A program made the translations under genes and the position numbers. Shown in pieces: positions 6,125 to 14,390 of a DNA stretch of 14,390 nt. The stretch comes from Smittium mucronatum (lineage: Eukaryota; Kickxellomycota; Harpellomycetes; Harpellales; Legeriomycetaceae). The notes beneath the pieces are model-generated. The model did no database searches. It saw only the letters and a list, made by a program, of their open reading frames with translations, and was not told where the DNA came from. Position 1 is the first letter of the stretch. Each line of letters opens with the position of its first letter. Where the stretch lies: contig LSSL01000072.1 in NCBI GenBank assembly GCA_001953115.1, positions 1 through 14,390 of the forward strand. Direction: 5' to 3'.

Positions 6125-9100
6125 AGTTGAAAATACGTACCAAAAATTTAAGAAACATATATCTTCAAATGAAACAGTGAAAATTGAGGGAAATGTACTC
6201 TGCTGCCACCATTGAAATCATATCAAAAAGTGGATCATAAAGTAAGCACATAAATTCAAAATATAAATCTTATTACTACATGGAAAAAGATATGATTTTG
6301 GTTCCCATATTTTCTAAATATATCTATAGAAAATTTAATACAGATAATTTCAACGGGTGTATTATCTTAATCCTTAAAAGGTAAATATTTATTTCTAAAG
6401 AGAAAGGGGGTGAGCGTCAAAATCATAGGAGATAGAAAATTAAGTTATCAATAATAATTTAACAAGAGAAACTGTAGTTTTTATTATTTTAAAATAATTT
6501 TTACTCAGGAGATCCAAAAAACACTATATAACACAAAAAAAAATCAATAAAAAAAGAATAATAGTCAAATTATTGGCGATATTTTAGCATTGGGAATAAT
6601 TTATTACTTTGATAATATTATATTCGAGTAAGATTATTAACAATATACCATCAGAAAATATTGATCTTTCATTCTGGAAATGCTCTCAAACTATGATATT
6701 ATCGCCAAAGATAATATTTTCAGAAATATCTAAATTGAATCTCGAGTATAGGCTTAAAATATTTGAACCATACCATTTATTATATTTTCCCAATTATCAC
6801 AGAACTGAAAATATTATAAGATAAATAATCTATGAGTATCGCAAATATTTTATTAAAAAGTGTGTCGGATTGTTATAATTTTGATTATTAAAGTCCAGAG
6901 ATAAAATTAGCGAACATATGGTATTAAAACTAAAGTGAAAATAAAATATTTGATTCATTATCATTAAAATCAAAGAATTTTTTTATGGATTACCATTGTT
7001 AAAGTGTGTTACATCAATCCTTATAAACTAGAAATTTATGTCAATAAAGGCTAATATTCCGATTAAAAATATAGTTTTATGAAATTATTTTGAGGATTAA
7101 TATCAACTTAAAACCTATGTAAATATCAAGCGATAAATTCAAAAAGATTCAATAATAATTATATAATATTTTAATAAATAACAGGAAATCAATAAACCAC
7201 TTAATTAGTCTGCTTGAATTCCCATAACACGGAAAGAACCTCAAATACAAATGATTATGGTTGAAAATGGCGAAAAAAGTAAATAAAATTCATACGAGAA
7301 CATTATAAAAATGCGTCTTTTGCCATAAAATGGGATTTAATGAGACTTATTATTTACTTTTTTCAACTCCATTTTCAAAATTAGAAAATCTAGCATTAAT
7401 CAAAAAATCTCAAGCAAAATTATTTTTTGGTATGAATTAAATACAATGATAAAATTAGTAAAATTAATGAAGACTTAATAAGATTTTATGATGAGTAAAA
7501 TATGATTAATTTTCTTGAACATAAATTCAATAAATTATTAATTAAAAATACTAAAGATTTGGAATAGCGATTACCCTTTTACCTATATATTTTTCTTACA
7601 TTTATTTTTTGTAAATAACTTTAATGTAGATATCATAAAAAATATCAGTTAATTAATCATTTATTTATTTATAAATATAAAATGTTTATTTTACCATTAC
7701 AAAATATAATTTTTGACAATTAGTTTATTTTACGAATATTATTAAAGTTAGATAATAACACGTACAAAAAAAATACACAAAAGTACTTGCATATTAATAC
7801 ATATGGGGGATTCTTAGACATACCAGAAGTTTTACTTTTAAGAGTTTCTGATTTAATTTTTATTAAAAATATTGATTATTAATATTCTTCTTTTTATTTA
7901 ATTAAAATCAAAATTTTAGAAATAATAATTTTGAAAATTTTAATTTAGATAATTTTTCCAAAATTGTGAAAACTATACTTAGTTATTAAGCCAATAGTAT
8001 AATAAATCAATATCTGTCTATAAGTCTTATAAGACAAAGGCTTCTGGTCTTGAAAATAATTTCCCATATATGTTTTTCTGGTATTTTTTTCATATATTAA
8101 AATCAAAAGTTTATTTATGTAGTTTGATTAAGTTAGAGCCACGTCTATAATTATATCTTAAGCATTATATGTTTTATTTTTAATTTATAAACAAAAAAAT
8201 ATATAATAAAAAAAAAAACCTGATTAAGAAAATTAATAATACTGAATTTAGTAATTTTTCTCTAATTGATTTTAAAATAGTAATAATTCAGTTAATTTTT
8301 TTTTAAATAAAATACCTTTTATCTTTATTCTTTAATTTTTGAATTTTATAATTTTTTTTATATCTTGAATTAAAATATTTAAGCTTATTCATACTTAATT
8401 AAGAGTGCCGATAAATGTATAAAAGTAAAAAATACATAATAAACGGATTGATCCTGGCATCTAATAAATTTTTTGAATAGATAATTGAATAAAAATAAAA
8501 TAGGCTTGAATTTTATTTTGGAATAAGAAATACCCTTAGATAATGTATTTACTTACAGGGATCAAATATAAAAATTTATCTAAATTTACCTAAATATCTA
8601 TAGAATTATAATAAAGTAAGGAATTGGAACTTTTAAACATAAAAATTACCTTCTGAAATTAAATTAATTGTTCTAATGACTTATTTACACCATTATTTTA
8701 AGATGATTAAGAAAAAATATCCTAGTTTTCTTATTATAATCGCAAAAATATTTGAAATTTTAATTCATTATAAAATTAACCTGAATTATTCAACCTAATT
8801 ATACTTAAAGGGAATGTAAATATTTTCGGCCACAATTTTCAGATTAATCCAATAGGTTTATCAAAAAATTAAAAATAATTTCGGATTTTCTTTTTTATTG
8901 GGTTATACTGAATCGGATAAACAAAAAAAAACGTTTTAAATATCAGAATTTTGTAATATGTAAATTATCGGTGCAAAAAATATTTATCGAATTTCCACCT
9001 CAAAGGGAATATCCAGTTATAATTATTTTTTCGAAAATTTTAGCCGCTTTTCCTTACTCGAATCAACGAAAAAAAAAACAATTATAAAACAATTCTTTAT

Positions 9101-9545
9101 AGTTTTTTGATAATATAGTGATATCAATCTAAAGTTTATAATCGGGAATTTCCTCATCTTTTTAATTAATAATTGAAAAGAATGATTTTGATTGGATTTT
9201 TTTAATAATTTATATTCTTGAATATTTTTTCTTAACCGAATTATTTTAAATGTGTTAAAAATAACTTAAACTTTCTGTATAACTGGAACTTTAACATATA
9301 AAATATAAACTTGTATTTGAATTTTTTATAAAAGATAAATAAAAATACTATTTCTGATTTTTTTTAAAAATGTATATCAAATATCAAAATCATGATATCT
9401 TCTGACACAAAAAATTTAGTTTAATAAATAATCTAATTATTTAGTATACAAAAAAGCCGTCATTTTTATGCAAAAATAGATAGTATTTTGCTTTTTAAAA
9501 AATATATATCATTTTTTAAAATATTATAAAAGAAATTTCTTCATT
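6125..9545. other. AT-rich gene desert, left part
   Basis: About 3.4 kb of very AT-rich DNA with stops in all frames and frequent A/T homopolymer runs. No protein family was recognised on either strand. The longest open frame is 71 codons at 6609-6821; it has no recognisable motif and no similarity to the retroelement relics. An imperfect inverted repeat is listed separately at 7261-7378. No RNA gene signatures were seen. Long-decayed transposon sequence is a plausible origin, but nothing links it to a particular element. Confidence 0.7.
7261..7378. repeat. Imperfect inverted repeat, 25-bp arms
   Basis: The left arm 7261-7285 and the reverse complement of 7351-7378 share TTGAAAATGG and GAAAAAAGTAAATA, separated by 1 base on the left and 4 on the right. 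The loop is about 65 bases. It could be a small hairpin element remnant or a chance product of A/T-rich sequence. Confidence 0.5.
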
Positions 9546-9558
9546 GGGGGGGGGGGGG
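9546..9558. repeat. G13 homopolymer
   Basis: Thirteen consecutive G residues within otherwise very AT-rich sequence. Such a run is prone to slippage, and its exact length may be an assembly or sequencing estimate. Confidence 0.95.
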
Positions 9559-12500
9559 TTATTAATTTATTTTTCTTATTTTAAAGTTTTAATTTCAATA
9601 CATAAAATTAAAGAATAAAATTAAAATTAAAACTGTGATTTTTCGAAAAAGAGTCATATATATCGTGAAATTCATTAAGGAAATTAAAAAAATTTAAAAA
9701 TAATTATTTTATGATAAGCTTTAAATATTTTTATACATTAATTATGAGCTGTGAATACTAAAAAAGATAGCAAAAAAGAAATGAATGGATATGAAAAAAA
9801 AATAAAAAAACCAATAATTCTCGGAAAAACTCGAAAAATTAACAATGAAAAACAGGATTAGTTGTAAAATTGTCAGATTATCATAATTAATGATTTATTG
9901 AAAAAATATTTTAGGAAGATAAAGTATATATTTAAATAAATAAGAGAAAAATAATGAAATTTTGTTTGCAAATATTGAAAATTCATAAATATATGCGTTT
10001 AAGTGGAAAAATTACAATATATAGGCTCAATCCTTGGAAAATTATTAAAATTTTTGCGGCTCTGAAATATTTTAAAAATTTAGAAAATCGATTTCAAGCG
10101 GAAGATGTATTTTTTTATCTAAGAATAGTAAGTAAATTTACAAATAAATTATACGGATATTTATTTTAGAATTATAAATTGAATTTCAATTAACAGTATA
10201 CTAAAGTAAAAATATATTTACTTAATCTATTGATTAAAATTATATGAATATGATGTGACCGGTAAATATATATTAAGAATTTAATGCAATATTTACGTCT
10301 TATGTTAAATTTTGATATTCAAAATAAAAATTTAATAAAAAAATCCCTTCTTTTTTCTAGTAATATTTTCAAAATTTTTTTTTCTAACTATTAGTTGATA
10401 TTTTATAATATTTTTACTTTATAAATAGCAAAATAAAACCTGTAAGACAAGTTTTTCAGAGATAAAAATAGCCCCAGAAAATAAAAGAACCAAAGAATGC
10501 AAATTTTATACCTATCTTTTTACACATATATTGATTGAGATAACTTAAAAAATTTTTCTATTCGAAATTCTCTTTTTTTATTTAAAAAATATCGAATGAT
10601 AATAATTATTATTATTAAATGTGAGTTTTTTTTAGCTTGAAAAGTAAAAAAATATTTAATTAATATTGAATTTCTTTTTCTCCACCACCACACAAGAATT
10701 TCCACTATAAAAAAAAATTAGACTGAGTATGTTAAGCGGTTATGTTTAATTTTTTAAAAAAATTTAAACTTAATTTTCCTTACAGCCTAAAGTAAGTTTA
10801 AATTTTTTAATAATTAAATCAATTAAAAAGTAAAATAATCACTAAAAGCTATGGTAATTATCAGTAAAAAATATAATGATAATAATAAAGATATCTATTT
10901 CTATCATTTATCAATTTTCAATTATATTTATTCTTCTTTCTACTACTCAGAGTTATAGTTATTTATTTATATTAAATTATTTTTTATAATATTTATAACT
11001 TTTTATTTTCAAAATTTTATCCAAGAGTTATAAAATTAATAAAAATTACATTTAATACCTCTTTTTTTTATGAATATTTTTTTCCGGCATTATTAAACTT
11101 AATTTTTTTAATTTTTAAACAAAATACATATAAATAATTTTATTTTTCATATGAAATCCTAAAAAATAGAAATAGAATAAGTATAATATTATAATTCATT
11201 TTTTTACAGTATTTAAGTAAGCTTTGAATTTGATATTTTTAAATTGGGTTTCAATCAGATAAAATTTAGAATTTCTAAGTTTCTCTTTAATGTAAAAAAT
11301 AAATAAATAAATTTTATTAACAGTTTATGATAAACGCTGCAATATTTGTATAAATTATATATAAACAAGCACATCTTGTTATATTAGGATGGTTAATAAT
11401 AATAATCTTTTTACAAGGTCTTTTATTGATGAGAATGTGTAATTAATTTTTATACACATAATTAAATTTTCGGGATATTTTTTTTATATTTAAAAAATAA
11501 ATTTTAATATCGAAAGATTTTTTTTTATATTTTTAATAAAATAAAATTTCATTATTGGTTAATTCAATTTTCACAGCTGAAGAAATTTTAATGCTTTTAA
11601 AGATTTAAAATAAATTAATTTGAATTATACACCCTATTTTTTTTATAAACGAAATATTTTAGTACAGATTATTTCGCTTATATCAAATAAACTCATAAAC
11701 AATATTCAAGTTAATTATATACTTTTTGTGAAAAGATCAAAGCATGAATCGCAAAATTTAATAATCAATAAAAATAATTTTACGAATAAACTATAAGATT
11801 ATTATGTACTAAAAAAGTATTATTTATTATCACTGAATATAAATACATGAATAGATATACTTTAGAAAAGAGAATTTTTCTAATTTTTAAAAAAATAAGG
11901 TGTAGCCATATTTAAATTGGGGCATATATTTTAAATTTTAGTAAATTTAAAAGCAATATCTTTTCATTTTTCTATACTTTAATTATGGATAGGGGATTTA
12001 ATGTTAATATCAAACTTTTAAAATCGATTTTTTAAATGTATTATGAGATGGTTTAAATGAAGCAGTATTTTTTTACAAAAAAATGATTAATTGATGCTTA
12101 ACTAAGGAGGTTAATATTAAAAATAGTGCAAGATTACGTCTCCATAAACGAAAAAAATAGTCACCGATAATAAAATTTTCTGTTTTTTACATCGAAAAAA
12201 ATATCACTGAAAAATCAATTATTTGACCCAAAAAATAGAATTTCATACCCCAAAAAATTAAAATCTCCTTAATGAAATACATCAATTCTTTTCTATAAAT
12301 AAATTTTTATAAATTTAAAAATAAGTTAGATAAAAATAAGTATATAGGGCATATTTTTGAAAAAAAAAACTATGAATTATTTTTTTACTGAATATTTTTA
12401 TATTATACATTAAAAAGTAATGATTTCACCGAAATATTATAAAAATAGAATTTAGGGAATATTTTAGACTCATTTATCATATTTTTTATCCTAAATTTAA

Positions 12501-13834
12501 TAAAAAGAATATTACTAAATAATTTAGTGTCTAGATATCACAAGATTATTACAATAATAAAACAGATTCTATTTTTAAGCTTTACTAGAAAATCTATAAA
12601 AAAGATAATTATATTTAATCGGTTTTGCTAGCTCATAAATCAAATTAGCTAAAATACACTTTATGATTTTTTTTACTCTCAAAAAAAATTTAAGCATAGT
12701 TTTCGAAAATTATAATTCAATTATTAAATTTTACTCGATCATAAAATAAAATTAATATTTAAAAAATCCAAAAATATGTGTAAATGAAGCTGAGCAATAT
12801 GATATAAATTCATATATCAGAAAAAACGTTATTTCTTCAAATATTATTTTATATTTTTTGAATTTTGCGATATTATATTAATATTTTTTAGATACACCTA
12901 ATAATAAAAGAATATATTTATATTTATGAAGATTTTCATTTTTTTAGGCATTTAAGGAATAAGAAAATCTAATTTGATTTATGTTTTATAATATATATAA
13001 TTATTCATAAGTAAGAAATTTTTAAGAATTATCTATGATTTATTAAAAAGGTAGATCAAGTTTTTATCTATCGAGGTCATTTTTCGTTAATAGGTTACTT
13101 AAATTAAAAGATAAACAAAAAAAAAATCAGCATAATGGGCTCATTGTGATTCGAATACGCAAATGCATAAGTAATATTTATAAATAATTTTGATAATATA
13201 ATTATATATAGAAAATATAAAATGTATAAAAAAAAAAAAGAAATTAGTTTTTATATATGTAGGGAAATAAAAAAATTGGATTTATATTTCTTTCTGCCAA
13301 TTAATTTCACTGTTCGTTTGTAAAGTGTAAATATTAAGTTATAGGTATCAAGATATTGTAAAATCAGCATTAATTTATCTTGTATAAAAATAAAATAAGT
13401 TTTTCATTAATTAAGAATTAAATCTATTTGATAATAAACTCAGATATAGAGATAGCTCACACTATCAAAATATCTGTCTTAATATTTCGAAATGTGAGCA
13501 TAATCTTTTTTTGATTGAGAGCTTTTAAAATTTTGAATGAATATTTAAAATTACTATTTAATATACCTTAAAATAAATTTTTAATTCTTAATTTTTTCTA
13601 TTTTAATAAAAATTTTATGCAATAGAAAGTTAAGTCATTAAGTATTTTTTTTTCAAAAAATTAAAAAATTCCATTAAATTATTTCTCAAACTGCGGGCAA
13701 ATTTGAATATTTTAAATCTCATATTTTTAAAAAACAAACAAAATAAATTAATCATTTTTTCTTATAAAATCATTCAAAAATAATCAATAATTTATCTGGA
13801 AAATGACAAAAATGTATTCTGTTTAACCTCTAAG
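9559..13834. other. AT-rich gene desert, right part
   Basis: About 4.3 kb of similarly AT-rich sequence. The longest open frames are 71 codons at 9954-10166 (plus) and about 60 codons at 10520-10705 (minus). Both are lysine-, isoleucine- and phenylalanine-rich as expected from composition alone, and neither has a known motif. A perfect 16-bp-arm hairpin at 10757-10808 is listed separately. No tRNA, rRNA or telomere-like tandem array was seen, and no long tandem satellite is obvious by eye. The region ends abruptly near 13835, where base composition changes. Confidence 0.7.
10757..10808. repeat. Perfect 16-bp inverted repeat (hairpin)
   Basis: AAAAAATTTAAACTTA at 10757-10772 is the exact reverse complement of 10793-10808, with a 20-base spacer holding the sequence TTCCTTACAGCC. 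It could form a stable cruciform or RNA hairpin. There is no T-run context that would make it a meaningful terminator of a known gene. Confidence 0.6.
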
Positions 13835-13845
13835 AGTGAAATAAC

Positions 13846-14031
13846 TTGACGTGGTTTAGGGGCTTAATAGCGTGCTTTTCGAAGTACACTAGACCAAAAT
13901 TTCACACAGCGTTGTACTATTCTTGGTTGGGAATAGTGGAGACAGCGCACAGCGATTCGGAGGACAGCGATTCCAGAGGAGGACCATCTCCAAACAAGAG
14001 GAACCGATCGTTTAGCACAGCTGAGACATAG
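13846..14031 (+). CDS. Short open frame with acidic-serine then basic tail; possible terminal exon, unrecognised
   Basis: Frame 1 is open to TAG at 14029-14031. The first 20 or so residues are unremarkable. They are followed by TAHSDSEDSDSRGG, an acidic serine-rich stretch of the casein kinase 2 target type, and PSPNKRNRSF, a proline plus basic stretch that could be a nuclear localisation signal. This low-complexity style is common in eukaryotic nuclear proteins and not expected from random AT-rich DNA. The apparent start at 13846 is a TTG codon, so the true beginning is probably not there; several AG dinucleotides between 13858 and 13893 could serve as acceptor sites if this is a last exon. 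No family was recognised. It may instead belong to a repeat, or be chance. Confidence 0.25.
   Translation: MTWFRGLIACFSKYTRPKFHTALYYSWLGIVETAHSDSEDSDSRGGPSPNKRNRSFSTAET
13949..13975 (+). repeat. Two-copy 15-bp tandem repeat inside the acidic stretch
   Basis: ACAGCGATTC occurs at 13949-13958 and again at 13964-13973, a 15-base period that keeps frame and produces the SDSED/SDS repeat. It suggests expansion of a low-complexity coding tract. Confidence 0.8.
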
Positions 14032-14203
14032 TCTAGTGCACAAGTCCAGCGTTCGACAATCAGATGGATCTCAGCGTCTAACAGCTATTTGTAGGAAAGC
14101 CATGTCGATCAAACCCACGTTTGGGTAGGTGCCTAATTTTATTAATCCTGTTAGAAGTAGGCTATGAATAGGGGCTCAGTAGCTTTAAAAAACTGTTTTT
14201 CAT
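14032..14203. other. Balanced-composition stretch, no gene recognised
   Basis: This is sequence of much higher GC than the preceding 8 kb, with stops in all plus frames. GTAGGT at about 14125 resembles an intron donor, but no matching exon pair can be defined. Confidence 0.4.
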
Positions 14204-14389
14204 TTACAAAGGGCCTAACCCATGACTGCAAGTAAGCTCAATCATAAACCTACCTGAAGCAATGCCAGGGGGGTCTTTCGGTTGGTAGATTGAACTCTTT
14301 TCCCGTAGGTACACAACCGGTAGTCCGGCAGAGGAGCTTATTGTAGCTAAGATAATAATCTTTTCTATACGTCTTTTTCTTTTTTTCAT
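14204..14389 (-). CDS. Basic open frame at the window edge, possible partial exon
   Basis: The minus-strand frame is open from ATG at 14387-14389 for 61 codons. It begins with a very basic run (MKKRKRRIEK), then a hydrophobic stretch (IIILATISSSAGLPVVYL) and a mixed tail ending near 14204. The start is at the very edge of the window, so the frame may extend beyond it. On this strand a CAG followed by GTAGGT near 14250 resembles a strong intron donor. No family was recognised. The composition is balanced, unlike the AT desert, so a real exon or part of another repeat is possible, but the evidence is thin. Confidence 0.2.
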   Translation of the reverse strand: MKKRKRRIEKIIILATISSSAGLPVVYLREKSSIYQPKDPPGIASGRFMIELTCSHGLGPL

Positions 14390-14390
14390 A

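Noticed and set aside
6609..6824. 71-codon ORF in the AT desert
   Set aside because: No motif, no neighbouring gene structure, and length within what can occur by chance over 8 kb.
9954..10169. 71-codon ORF in the AT desert
   Set aside because: Lysine/isoleucine/phenylalanine-rich as expected from composition; no recognised family.
10520..10705. 61-codon minus-strand ORF with an isoleucine run
   Set aside because: The run comes from an ATT-repeat microsatellite-like tract; no coding evidence.
13140..13165. GATTCGAATAC resembling a tRNA T-loop
   Set aside because: No matching A box, acceptor stem or anticodon arm upstream at tRNA spacing.
14026..14064. RNA polymerase III A-box-like TAGTCTAGTGC and B-box-like GTTCGACAATC
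   Set aside because: The two are only about 20 bases apart, too close for a normal tRNA-type promoter, and no cloverleaf could be drawn.
1..14390. A novel defence, CRISPR or biosynthetic system
   Set aside because: No spaced direct-repeat array, no nuclease, helicase or enzyme motifs outside the retroelement relics, and no intact multi-gene cluster.

Overview
The window is eukaryotic, non-coding for most of its length, and extremely AT-rich. The only clearly recognisable protein homology is to DIRS-type retrotransposons, which carry a tyrosine recombinase in place of a DDE integrase. The protein style of these relics resembles elements of early-diverging fungi (Mucoromycota, Glomeromycotina and similar lineages). 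That host guess rests on family impression plus base composition and is weak; no ribosomal or housekeeping gene is present to confirm it. No bacterial-type genes, operons, tRNAs, rRNAs or CRISPR arrays were seen.

Region 1 (about 1-1620), relic A. This is a decayed plus-strand copy covering the pol N-terminus, reverse transcriptase (RT) and RNase H. Its landmarks are LNLLNKYF and FKM (RT N-terminal part), YLEY in place of the YxDD catalytic box, SIPKDNMR followed by LASFIGKAQ (thumb/connection), and FTD and YSEN (RNase H). No tracts of its tyrosine recombinase are found. A weak gag trace may lie at its left edge.

Region 2 (about 1950-5700), relic B. This is a second, more complete and diverged plus-strand copy. 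It runs gag-like ORF, arginine/glycine-rich tail, RT with an intact YLDD box, RNase H, a possible methyltransferase-like segment, then tyrosine recombinase. Each block can be followed through two or three reading frames with many stops and frameshifts, so every gene is a pseudogene. A and B are head-to-tail. The recombinase has lost its catalytic residues: the box-B arginine position is TGA and the box-C tyrosine position is TAA TAA.

Region 3 (5764-6053). A 286-bp element with 62-bp terminal inverted repeats (55 of 62 positions identical), flanked by TA, looks like a miniature inverted-repeat transposable element (MITE). It lies just beyond the recombinase relic.

Region 4 (about 6054-13830). 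Nearly 8 kb of very AT-rich sequence without a recognisable gene. It holds a (TA)12 microsatellite, a 13-G homopolymer, a few hairpin-forming inverted repeats and many A/T runs. It could be heterochromatin, centromere-like DNA or old transposon debris; the sequence alone does not decide.

Region 5 (about 13835-14390). Base composition changes abruptly to a much more balanced value. A short open frame encodes an acidic, serine-rich, then basic tail (SDSEDSDS, later PNKRNR) ending in a stop. A lysine/arginine-rich open frame on the minus strand runs up to the window edge. These may be exons of a host gene or the edge of another repeat; neither is recognised.

No functional multi-gene system was found. 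The notable content is a graveyard of head-to-tail DIRS-type elements beside an AT-rich gene desert.
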